DNA of 64,000 nt from CBFGRV01 sp965651265 (lineage in GTDB: Bacteria > Bacteroidota > Rhodothermia > Rhodothermales > VXPQ01), in contig CBFGRV010000003.1 of NCBI GenBank assembly GCA_965651265.1, positions 53,748 to 117,747 of the forward strand, written 5' to 3'. Both the position numbers and the translations under genes were made by a program. Below, piece by piece: positions 33,888-42,218 of this stretch (the first letter of the stretch is position 1; each line of letters begins with the position of its first letter). The notes under the pieces were generated by a model, which was not told the origin of the DNA, made no database searches, and saw only the letters and a program-made list of their open reading frames with translations.

Positions 33888-36005
33888 TCAGCGAATGATG
33901 ACGAACTTCTTGATGATGCGTTGGCCGGTCTCCGTATCCGTGATGACGGCAAAGTAGATCCCGCTGGCCACCACCTGTCTCGAGGCCGTCGTATGGTTCC
34001 AGAAGGCGTCTCCGCTGCCGTCCGTATGCACGATCTCATCCACGAGCTCGCCGAGCTCCGTATAGATCTCGATTTTCGCCTGACCCGGGATGTTGAGAAA
34101 GCCCAGCTTGTCCGTTTGATCGGGCCACCGTACCGAAGGCGACGAGCCGAGGTTGAACGGATTGGGCACGATGCGTACATCCGAGAGCGCCTCGCCCGGC
34201 GGACGCTTCAGGTTGGCCGGGACATAGGTTTGCGTGGCGTAGCGACTGCTGCGGAGCGGCACGCCTGTTGGCGTCCCACCCGTCGCGTCCGTGTTGTTAT
34301 TCCGGACGGCCACGAGATAGTAGTAGTAATCGATACCGCGAATCGGCGTCGTGTCGTCGTATTCACGGGCTTCCGGTCCAAGCTCCGCGATCAGCGTGTA
34401 GGTGCTGTCGTAGGCATTCTGCGTCCTGTAGATCTCAAACCCATCAGGTGACCCTTCGGCAGGATACTCCCACGTAAGTTGGATCCGGTCTCCGCCCGAA
34501 TTCACCTCAAAGATCGACGGCGGTGGCGGTGCCGAAGGAATGGAAAAGCCCGATTCGAAGTTCGCGATGGCACGGAGGAAGGTCTGATAGAGGGAGTCTC
34601 GGCCGGAGAGCGCCCACTCATTCTTGGTCATCGCGACCACCTGACCGCCCACTTCGTATTCGAGCAGAGCCGTTTCGCTGGCGCCCGAGGCTTTGTACTG
34701 GCGCCCGATGGCGTGAGAGGCTTCACGGCTGAGGCCGCTCATAGCCTCCGCCATGACTATCCGCACGCTCTCGCCGGGACCCAGCGTGTACGGCCCGTAT
34801 CCCACCGCGGCCGAAAATCCACCGGGCGTCCCCAGAGCGGGATCGCCAGATGGATTCACCCACCCATCGAGACCATCTGCCTCCACGACATAGGCATGCG
34901 AAGGAAGCTTTCGACCGGACGTCATGATGGAGTACTCATTCAGCATCTGCGGCGGATTGAAGGCATCGTTGTTTGACTCGAAGGTTGCATCGGATTCGAT
35001 CCACGTCGTCGTCGACGGCTGATTGGGATCGTCGGAATCGTCCGACGCCGAGAGATCCGCATGCAGTGTTACGGCGCCAACCATCTGATAGCCGGCGAGC
35101 CGGCCCGTCGTGTCCGTCGACGAGATGTACAGGGGTACGGGGAGTGCCGACGGCAGAACGGGGCCGCCGAGGTTGTTGTAGGCGAGGCGAGACTGCGGAT
35201 AGAAGCCGTGCCAGGCGTACTGTGCCCTCACGGGCTCACCCGGCTCAGGGAAGTTCTCCTGGTCTCCATCTCCCCAGGTGTCGATCATCGTATTGATGCC
35301 CCATCCCGATGCATTCCCCACGAGGTACCGCGATTCGCGAACCGGTGCCCACCGCCATTGCTTGAAAATCTGGACCCCCTCCAGCGTTTGATCGGGCAAT
35401 TCGACATCTGCGTCTGCATCGACATTCCCGGTGTTCGTGAAGACGTACTCGATGACGTGATAATTGTCGTGGTAGGGCTGCGTGAAGGCATAGACCGTCC
35501 GCTCCATGGTGAGGCCAAGCAGGGTATTGACCCGGTTCACGAGCATGTAGTCCGAGGGGATCGACGGATCGACGCGATCCACGGCCATAGGGGCAAGGCT
35601 CTCTGAAAGAAAGCCATCGACGAACACGTCGGTCGGCGCCCGCTTCGCGACCAGCTCAAACTCGACAGGGAAGAATTCGCCCGCCCCGGACACGCGAGGT
35701 CCGGCGTGAACGACGCGGACATCGTAGTGGTCGCCGTTGGCATCCGTCACGTTCGTCGCTCCGATCCACAGGCCTTTCCATGCCTGGGCATCCGTGTACT
35801 GATAGATGCCGGGCCAGCGCATGCCGTCCTGCTGGTTGCCGACAAATCCGGAGGACTCGACCTCGGTACCTTGCTCCGAATACCAATTATGAAGCGAACC
35901 CCCGGAAATCCACTTCCGGGCAAACTGTGCCTCCGCCGTGCCGGCAAGCCCGACGGCCGACGTCAAAAGCACGAATGCAAATGCAAGTAGTCTGGTGCGG
36001 TGCAT
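33888..36005 (-). CDS. large surface protein with FnIII-like domain and T9SS-type C-terminus
   Basis: A 705-residue secreted protein with a Sec signal ending at AEAQ. The N-terminal 400 residues (GGSLHNWYSEQGTE, YQYTDAQAWKGLWIGATN) match no family I can name, but the same type accompanies TonB receptors and PorV in related bacteria. A FnIII-like segment (about 495-590, with RIQLTWEYPAEGSPDGF) is followed by a sorting domain from RIVPNPFNLG (about 615) to KKFVIIR. It is the counterpart of the 25001 protein in the second receptor-CTD-PorV module, 7 bases after the receptor stop. Confidence 0.83.
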   Translation of the reverse strand: MHRTRLLAFAFVLLTSAVGLAGTAEAQFARKWISGGSLHNWYSEQGTEVESSGFVGNQQDGMRWPGIYQYTDAQAWKGLWIGATNVTDANGDHYDVRVVHAGPRVSGAGEFFPVEFELVAKRAPTDVFVDGFLSESLAPMAVDRVDPSIPSDYMLVNRVNTLLGLTMERTVYAFTQPYHDNYHVIEYVFTNTGNVDADADVELPDQTLEGVQIFKQWRWAPVRESRYLVGNASGWGINTMIDTWGDGDQENFPEPGEPVRAQYAWHGFYPQSRLAYNNLGGPVLPSALPVPLYISSTDTTGRLAGYQMVGAVTLHADLSASDDSDDPNQPSTTTWIESDATFESNNDAFNPPQMLNEYSIMTSGRKLPSHAYVVEADGLDGWVNPSGDPALGTPGGFSAAVGYGPYTLGPGESVRIVMAEAMSGLSREASHAIGRQYKASGASETALLEYEVGGQVVAMTKNEWALSGRDSLYQTFLRAIANFESGFSIPSAPPPPSIFEVNSGGDRIQLTWEYPAEGSPDGFEIYRTQNAYDSTYTLIAELGPEAREYDDTTPIRGIDYYYYLVAVRNNNTDATGGTPTGVPLRSSRYATQTYVPANLKRPPGEALSDVRIVPNPFNLGSSPSVRWPDQTDKLGFLNIPGQAKIEIYTELGELVDEIVHTDGSGDAFWNHTTASRQVVASGIYFAVITDTETGQRIIKKFVIIR

Positions 36006-36012
36006 GCTCGAT

Positions 36013-39000
36013 CTAGAAGGTGAGGCGAATGCCGAAATACACGTCGCGCGGATCGAGAAACGTCAGGAATCGCTGGTTGGGCATGTCGATGTACGCCTTC
36101 TTGTCGAGGACCTCCTCGACGACATTCGGATCGGCGCCCTGCCAGGCCCCCTCTCGATAGACGATGTACTGCTGCGTATCCCGTTCGTAGTAGATAATCT
36201 CTTCGCTCGGCGATACCTCCCCGGCTTCGAACTGGCTGCGCGACACGATGCTCTGCATAGGCTGGAATTCGACGTCGTAATCGCGGTACGCGCCGATCTT
36301 GTCCTTGCCCGGGATGTTGTCGTAGTACTCGGACTCCGGAAGATGGAGCGAGCGCAAATAGGCCGTCTGGTCGTTGGCGTCGACGAAGCCGGCGAACGAA
36401 AGGCGCTTGGCGTTGAGGGCATTGAAGACGTCCACGAAGAACTGTGCGTCGCGGCCGGCGACCGTGAAGTTCTTCGCGAAGCGCAGGTTCAAATTCCAGA
36501 AGTCGACGAACTCAACGTTGTTACGCACGCCCGGAATACTGCCACCTCCCGTCCACGTGAACTTGGAACCCTGGCGCCACGTCCCGAGAATGCTGAGTCG
36601 CCAGTCGCCGAGTGGCTGGAAGTCGCCCAAGGACGGTCCGAAATCAACAGGCGTCAACAGGTCCAGGTTGAGCCGTGCATACGGGCGAGCGACTGGCTGG
36701 GTCAGCGCGGCGCGGCGCGTGGCATCGTTGTTGATGAACTGGCGCTGCTGGGTTGGATTCTCGTAATTCTGGCTAAACCCGAAATAGCCGAACGAATCCT
36801 GCATATACGTGAAGTTGATGAAGCCGCGCACCCAGCTTCCCCGATTCCGACTAAACGTGATCTCAAACCCTCGCACGTCCTGGAAACCGTTCGGCTCGTA
36901 GGTGCTGTACTCCACCTGGCCGTCTCTACTCGTGAAGGTCACGAGTCGCGGCTCGTTCGATACGTCCTTGTAGTAACCCGCCACGCGAACGAGGAACTGA
37001 TCCAGCAGGGAATGCTCGTAGCCCAACTCGTAGGCGCGGGTTTTTGGCAGCGGATTGTTCGGATCGGCGACTTGCGCCACCTGGCCCGTTGCCGTCCACG
37101 TTCGGAACAGGAATAGCGAGTTCGGATCGGGGATGGATCGGAAATGCCCGTAGTTGAAATACAGCTTCGAGAACGAGGTCACGGGGAACGACACCCCGAG
37201 CCTCGGGCTGAGCGTGAACAGATGCTCGGTTGCTCGCTGTTCGAGGAGCGAATCTCGGAGTGCAGCATTCGCTGCGGCGAAGGCCTCGCTGAAGGGATCG
37301 TACTGATACCAGTCCCCTCCGGCGTTGAAGTAGTCGAGCCGAAGACCCAGATTCGCGATCATCCCCTTGAACTCCAGCTTGCCCTGTCCATAGACGGCCC
37401 CGCGAGCGGGCAGCCGATCCCACTGAGAGACCTGGTTGCTCGTAGGCAGGAAGGCATCGAAGGAGCCGTAGTTGATGCGGCTGTCCGTGAGGTTGATCTC
37501 GATGCCGGTCTTCGTCTGGAGGAACCGATTTACCTGGCTCGTCAGGTCGCCCTTCAGGTTGTAGACGACCACGCGGCTCGTATCGCGCGCGTTGCTCATG
37601 CCCACCCCCATGCGCATGCCGGCCACGCCGAACGTCGGCTCGGGGGAGAAGCCGAAGGGCGCCTCGTCGAATCCGACGCTGCCGATCACGACGACCGTCG
37701 TCGTATCCCGAAGGGGATTCGGATTCGTATCGTAGGCGGAGGCGAATCGCGTGAAGCGCAGCTCGTAGAAGGAGCGATCATTCACAGTGTGGGTGAATTT
37801 CGCCCCCAGCATCGACCGGCGGACCTCCGTAGGCGCCCAGTAATCTTCGGCGAAGATGCGCGTATCGATGAAGCTAACCTGGGTCATTTCGCCCGCAATG
37901 CTCGACGGTGACCGGAAAATCCCCGGCTGACCTGCGCGGCTCGATGCCGTGCCCGTCTCCCGAGCGATCAACCCCTCTATGCTGAGCTTCATCCCCGGCG
38001 CGAGGTCCGACGTGATCTTCAGGTGGCCGGATCGCTCCTTGTAGCGATCGCGCGAGAGGGGGATGAGGTACATGTCCTGATCCTCCCGGTAGGAGGCGTA
38101 GAACCGTGCATTCCCGAGTGGTCTGCTGAAAAGCGGTAGCGGTCCGCCCAGCCCGACATCCACCGAATAATCCGGATCGACGATCTCAAGCTGCTTCCTG
38201 TGTTGCCAGAGGAAGGCCTGTTGGAGAGCGGCCGGCGTCATGTCGTTCGTTGGATCGTCGTCGCGAAGGCGCTCCTCGGCCAGAGCGATCCATCCTGGAA
38301 ACTCCGGATACTGCGCGCGCAGCGCATCCGACCATGGCCCGTTCGCCGTCCCGACGAAGGCTACGTCGGGGTCGACGAAGGGACGGATCCAGTACGAATT
38401 CGGGTCGCTGGCCGTCGGGCCGAAATGCTTCTGTGCGGGCGGGCTATAGCGGAGGATGACGTCGGCACCGTATCGATCACTCCATCCTTCCTTCGTGACC
38501 ACGTTTACGATGCCTGAGCGTACGTTCCCGTACTCGGCATTGAAGCCGCCCGTCTGCACCTGGATCTCGTCGACCGCCGTGATGCTCAGGCCCGTGAACG
38601 GCGAGTTGTTTCGCTCATCCCGAAAGGACAGGCCGTTCACCATGAAGCTGAGCTCATCGGCGCCGCCCCCACGCACCTCCAATCCGAGGATGCCCGCCTG
38701 CAGACCTACGGCACCCGAAACACTCGAGACGGGCAGCCGCTCGATCTCCTCACTGGTTATGTTGGCCAGGCTAGCGGAGACATCCGGCTGAACCACGGGG
38801 CGCTCTGCAACAACGACAACTTCCTCTCCCTCGAGCACCTCTTCCCTCATGGCGATGTCGATGGTTGTCGTCTGATCGATGTTGACGACGACATTCTCGA
38901 TCACCTGCGTGGCGTATCCGATATACGAGGCCCGAACGGTATGCGTCCCGGGGGATACGTTGAGAATGACGTAGTAGCCATCCACATCGGTAACGGACCC

Positions 39001-39159
39001 CTGGGTGGTTCCCTCGATGAGGACGTTCACACCGACCAGGGTTTCGCCGCTTTCCGCGTCTGTGATGGTCCCAGCAATCTTTCCCGTTTGGGCAAACGCC
39101 ACAGGCCCCAAGAGGAGCGAAAGCCCGAAGATGCAGATCGATTTCTGGTAGAATCTCAT
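36013..39159 (-). CDS. TonB-dependent receptor with N-terminal carboxypeptidase-regulatory domain (copy 2)
   Basis: From ATG 39159 the protein has 1048 residues (upstream in-frame starts give an implausible leader before the signal peptide). The Sec signal ends at AFAQ, followed by a CarboxypepD_reg-like domain (about 26-110: GTITDAESGETLVGV, TDVDGYYVILNV), a plug (about 125-235) and a barrel ending in Phe (GIRLTF). The N-terminal 110 residues are closely similar to those of the 22009 receptor, while the barrels differ, suggesting an old duplication with different ligands. It heads the minus-strand module and has no SusD partner. The ligand is unknown. Confidence 0.92.
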   Translation of the reverse strand: MRFYQKSICIFGLSLLLGPVAFAQTGKIAGTITDAESGETLVGVNVLIEGTTQGSVTDVDGYYVILNVSPGTHTVRASYIGYATQVIENVVVNIDQTTTIDIAMREEVLEGEEVVVVAERPVVQPDVSASLANITSEEIERLPVSSVSGAVGLQAGILGLEVRGGGADELSFMVNGLSFRDERNNSPFTGLSITAVDEIQVQTGGFNAEYGNVRSGIVNVVTKEGWSDRYGADVILRYSPPAQKHFGPTASDPNSYWIRPFVDPDVAFVGTANGPWSDALRAQYPEFPGWIALAEERLRDDDPTNDMTPAALQQAFLWQHRKQLEIVDPDYSVDVGLGGPLPLFSRPLGNARFYASYREDQDMYLIPLSRDRYKERSGHLKITSDLAPGMKLSIEGLIARETGTASSRAGQPGIFRSPSSIAGEMTQVSFIDTRIFAEDYWAPTEVRRSMLGAKFTHTVNDRSFYELRFTRFASAYDTNPNPLRDTTTVVVIGSVGFDEAPFGFSPEPTFGVAGMRMGVGMSNARDTSRVVVYNLKGDLTSQVNRFLQTKTGIEINLTDSRINYGSFDAFLPTSNQVSQWDRLPARGAVYGQGKLEFKGMIANLGLRLDYFNAGGDWYQYDPFSEAFAAANAALRDSLLEQRATEHLFTLSPRLGVSFPVTSFSKLYFNYGHFRSIPDPNSLFLFRTWTATGQVAQVADPNNPLPKTRAYELGYEHSLLDQFLVRVAGYYKDVSNEPRLVTFTSRDGQVEYSTYEPNGFQDVRGFEITFSRNRGSWVRGFINFTYMQDSFGYFGFSQNYENPTQQRQFINNDATRRAALTQPVARPYARLNLDLLTPVDFGPSLGDFQPLGDWRLSILGTWRQGSKFTWTGGGSIPGVRNNVEFVDFWNLNLRFAKNFTVAGRDAQFFVDVFNALNAKRLSFAGFVDANDQTAYLRSLHLPESEYYDNIPGKDKIGAYRDYDVEFQPMQSIVSRSQFEAGEVSPSEEIIYYERDTQQYIVYREGAWQGADPNVVEEVLDKKAYIDMPNQRFLTFLDPRDVYFGIRLTF

Positions 39160-39503
39160 GATCGAGGTCGAAACTGGATGACGCCCTCGCCGGGACCTGC
39201 CTGGATAGTCGTGCGGGCTCGCAGCCGACGCCGTCGTGCACTGCATCGAGCGCATCGATGGAAGAGTGCCAGGCTTATGTCAACCGATCAAGGGGAGTCT
39301 GGAGGATCGTTCGTACTTACTGGAGGTTGGAGTTCGCACTGTCGCGCAACGAATAGAAGGGATTCTAAGTAAAGGTCCATCCCGCCGATGCGCAAGGCCA
39401 TTACGCAGCCTATTGGGTGTATCCACATCCGCATTCCTGGTACCGCCGGGGAAACCCCTTTGCGCAAGGCACGTCAGCATCTTTTCTAACGACAAACACC
39501 TTC
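39160..39503. other. divergent intergenic region, no gene seen
   Basis: These 344 bases separate the minus-strand receptor from the plus-strand AAA ATPase. No coding frame with protein-like features, hairpin or clear -33/-7 pair was found in either direction, although promoters for both neighbours must lie here or close by. Confidence 0.5.
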
Positions 39504-41486
39504 ATGCCTGATATCAAACATACGGCATCCGCGGACGCGGCGCGGGAAGACCATTCGAAGAATCCGCCGCAAGAAGGCAGTTCATCCGATCAGGGAGGCT
39601 CGGTCGACAGCGGGCAGCAGCCACGGGCCGGCGACGGCGAAGACGCTGCTCGGGGCGCTGGTGCATCGACGGATTCACCCGCCGTTCAGGAATCTCTCCT
39701 CGAACGGTACACAGGACACTACCCCGCCTGGGCGAAGGAGCTCGCGCGCAAGTACTTCACCAAAACCCTCACGCAGTTCATCCTGTACGGAAACGTGCGG
39801 GATCTCGTGCGGACGCGCAACGCAGACGGTCTCCCAACCTATCTGCCGCTCCGCACCTTCCTTACGGAAGACCTCTTCGCCGCCCGCGATGTGGTGGTGT
39901 TTTACGATCGTTCCGCCGGCATCCATTTTACGGACAAGGAATCACAGGCCGACTTCAACCGCGCGCTGTCCGGATACGACACCATTTTCGGAACTGATTT
40001 CGCGAAGAAGCTGCCCAAAGACCCCGTCCGCGTTTTCTCGGTTCTGGAGAACTATTTCCGCACGCGGCTGGCTGACGGGCGTCGGATCGCTTGCATCATC
40101 GATTACGCAGAGACGGTGATCCCGATGGCCGAGGCATCCATGTACTCTGCCGAGGACCGAAGCGCACTGGTTTTCCTTCAGAAATGGGCCCACGATCCAC
40201 TCTTCCTCGCGGGTGATTTTACACTGGTATTGATCACCGAGAACCTGACGGATCTCAACCAGCAGCTCGTACAGAGTCCGTATACGGCGGAAATCCAGAT
40301 TCCCATGCCGGACGAGTCGGCGCGGGATGCGTTCGCGCGATGGTATGTAAACGATCGGCAGGATGTCTTCGATGCGCACTCCGAGGTGCGCCTGAGCGGT
40401 GTAGCGGCGAACACGGCCGGGCTGGGCTTCATCCAGCTCCGTACGATCCTGGCGGACGTCCTCGAAAATCGAACGCGGCTCAGTTTCGATGTCCTCACCG
40501 AGATGAAGAAGGAGTTCATCGAGGCGGAGGCCTACGGGATGCTGGAGTTCGTGGAGACGGACTTTACGCTCGATATGGTGGCCGGGCATTCCGAGGCGAA
40601 GCAGCACCTGCGGCACGCGGCTCAGGCCCTGAAAGCCGGGCGTCCCGATGTGCTTCCCATGGGCTATCTGGTCAGCGGGCCCGTGGGGACCGGGAAGACC
40701 TTTATGATCACGTGCTTCGCGGGCGAGATCGGCATCCCCATGGTGAAGCTTAAGAACTTCCGCTCGCAGTGGCAGGGGGTTACGGAGGGCAATCTCGAGA
40801 AGATTCTGCATCTACTCGAGGCTATGACCCCCGTCGCCGTGATGATCGACGAGGCCGATGCCGCCCTGGGCGATCGCGACGTGCAGGGGGATTCCGGGGT
40901 CTCGCGGCGCGTTTTCGGGCAGATCGCGTCCTTCATGAGCGATCCGAGCCATCGCGGACGCATCATCTTCTTCTTGCTGACGGCCCGGCCGGACCTCATG
41001 CCGGTGGACCTGAAGCGCCAGGGACGAGCCGAGGAGCACATCGCGCTTTTCTATCCGAGCACGCGCGAGGAGCGTGAGGAGCTACTCCAGGTAATGATGC
41101 GCCGAACGGGTGTAAACTTGCCGATGGACGAAATTCCGGAGAGCCTGCTCGACGGCAGCCGGACGTTTAGCGGCGCCGACATGGAAGCGCTCTTCACACG
41201 GGCAAAATTCCGAGCCGCGGCACGGCAGACCAACGGCTCGGGAAACGGCACCCCATCCGCAAATCCATCCACTCAGTCTGGGAGCAATGGGCGGGTCACC
41301 AGGGAAATCCTGGAAGATGTGGTGAACGATTTCATCCCACCGACATATCCCGAAGAGGTTGAGCTTCAGACACTCGCCGCCGTTCTCGAGTGCACGAGCC
41401 AGGCTCTTCTTCCCGAGCAGTATCGATCCATGAATCGAGAATCTATCGTTCGGCGCGTCGAGGAACTGAAGCGCTTCATCCGGTAG
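39504..41486 (+). CDS. AAA ATPase with degenerate N-terminal ATPase-like module
   Basis: From ATG 39504 the protein has 660 residues: a disordered Gly/Asp-rich start (about 1-55), a first module (about 60-330) and an AAA domain (about 350-590). The second has Walker A GPVGTGKT (about 392-399), Walker B VAVMIDEAD (about 443-451) and a sensor/arginine region (TARPDL...RQGRAEE) like that of FtsH/CDC48 ATPases. The first module has an ATPase-like order of strands (FILYGNVRDL, RIACIIDYAE, TLVLITENL) but no Walker A. The layout recalls CDC48- and Ycf46-like proteins. A remodelling ATPase in the cytoplasm is likely; the substrate is unknown. Length and order differ from known FtsH, and no protease domain is present. 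It converges on an antitoxin gene 9 bases downstream. Confidence 0.75.
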   Translation: MPDIKHTASADAAREDHSKNPPQEGSSSDQGGSVDSGQQPRAGDGEDAARGAGASTDSPAVQESLLERYTGHYPAWAKELARKYFTKTLTQFILYGNVRDLVRTRNADGLPTYLPLRTFLTEDLFAARDVVVFYDRSAGIHFTDKESQADFNRALSGYDTIFGTDFAKKLPKDPVRVFSVLENYFRTRLADGRRIACIIDYAETVIPMAEASMYSAEDRSALVFLQKWAHDPLFLAGDFTLVLITENLTDLNQQLVQSPYTAEIQIPMPDESARDAFARWYVNDRQDVFDAHSEVRLSGVAANTAGLGFIQLRTILADVLENRTRLSFDVLTEMKKEFIEAEAYGMLEFVETDFTLDMVAGHSEAKQHLRHAAQALKAGRPDVLPMGYLVSGPVGTGKTFMITCFAGEIGIPMVKLKNFRSQWQGVTEGNLEKILHLLEAMTPVAVMIDEADAALGDRDVQGDSGVSRRVFGQIASFMSDPSHRGRIIFFLLTARPDLMPVDLKRQGRAEEHIALFYPSTREEREELLQVMMRRTGVNLPMDEIPESLLDGSRTFSGADMEALFTRAKFRAAARQTNGSGNGTPSANPSTQSGSNGRVTREILEDVVNDFIPPTYPEEVELQTLAAVLECTSQALLPEQYRSMNRESIVRRVEELKRFIR

Positions 41487-41495
41487 CGTGGCCGG

Positions 41496-41717
41496 CTATT
41501 TCTTCTCTTTTCGTCCGGGCGAGCCGGCCTGAAGGGTCTCGCTCTCCGATAGAAGTTTGTCGTACAGATCGTAGCTGATCAGTACGGCGTACGGCTCATT
41601 GTTTTTTTGGATGAGGATGCCGCGCTCGATGCGCTTAGCATGCTCAACGAGCTCGGACGTCTTGGAGCGGAGCTCGGTAATGGTCGCAACGGCCTCGATC
41701 CCTCTCGTACTATACAT
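41496..41717 (-). CDS. Phd/YefM-family antitoxin, no toxin partner seen
   Basis: A 73-residue protein fits the Phd/YefM fold: an N-terminal DNA-binding half (ATITELRSKTSELVEHAKR), then ILIQKNNEPYAVLISYDLYDKL. In toxin-antitoxin pairs the toxin gene normally follows within a few bases; here the downstream neighbour on this strand is the antisense of the AAA ATPase and the upstream side is a 500-base gap, so no toxin is present. Solitary Phd proteins can be remnants or autonomous regulators. Its surroundings are richer in A+T than the rest of the window, which could mark acquired DNA. Confidence 0.8.
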   Translation of the reverse strand: MYSTRGIEAVATITELRSKTSELVEHAKRIERGILIQKNNEPYAVLISYDLYDKLLSESETLQAGSPGRKEKK

Positions 41718-41996
41718 GATCTATCTACATTACCTGAAGCGCTCAAATTGGATGCAGGATTAACCTGTATTCCGATATACAAGTTTCTTCTGAAGTATTC
41801 CACCAAACGGCGTTTCTCGTTGGGTCGGAGCCGCGGTGGTAAGCCAATTGACAGGGGTCGCAAAACAATAGAATTGCAGCTAGAGCGCACTTTGACCCTC
41901 CGTCTGTAACGTTTCTGTACGGAATAAGTCGATAAGTATGCGCGCTCCTACGTAGCACGATTTGTAAAAATTCTGGTCAAGTTGTCGTTGTGGATC

Positions 41997-42013
41997 GAGC
42001 AGGAGTCCTGCTC
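41997..42013. promoter_or_regulatory. 17-base palindrome, possible operator
   Basis: GAGCAGGA and TCCTGCTC are perfect complements around a single central G, about 200 bases upstream of the amidohydrolase operon. A dimeric regulator could bind it; there is no direct evidence. Confidence 0.35.
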
Positions 42014-42029
42014 CAATCATGGGACGTTA

Positions 42030-42053
42030 GCTCTCTATCCCATCGGAGAGAGC
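42030..42053. terminator. small hairpin in the 41.7-42.2 kb gap
   Basis: GCTCTCT and AGAGAGC pair around a 10-base loop; GGCAGCTTTT follows shortly after. It may be a weak terminator of unknown transcript. Confidence 0.35.
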
Positions 42054-42218
42054 GGCAGCTTTTGACGACCTGGGTTGCCGTAGCCGCGACCAACCGCTTG
42101 CGCCATCTCTATCCATGATCATCCGTGACATTAGTAGCGGAAGATCCTATATTTCGAAGCCGCTCAACGGATGACGCCCATCCAGTCCGCCCCTCGGCGT
42201 GCTTCGTACATATCCATC

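Larger units (their letters stand above)
41718..42218. other. A+T-richer intergenic patch, possible remnant DNA
   Basis: This 501-base gap has visibly lower G+C (especially 41720-41990) than its neighbours. No frame in it has recognisable protein features; the open frames of 60-100 codons on both strands look random. It holds a 17-base palindrome (41997-42013) and a hairpin (42030-42053). It may be decayed acquired DNA linked to the orphan antitoxin. A TATATTTC at 42148-42155, one base off a -7 box, could be part of the promoter for the amidohydrolase operon. Confidence 0.45.

Noticed and set aside
14334..36005. Complete type IX secretion system locus
   Set aside because: Only substrates and PorV-like proteins are present. 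Core genes (SprA, PorK/L/M/N, PorT, PorU types) are not found in the window.
41607..41909. 100-codon plus-strand frame overlapping the antitoxin as a possible toxin
   Set aside because: It is on the opposite strand to the antitoxin, overlaps it, and lacks RelE/Doc/ParE motifs.
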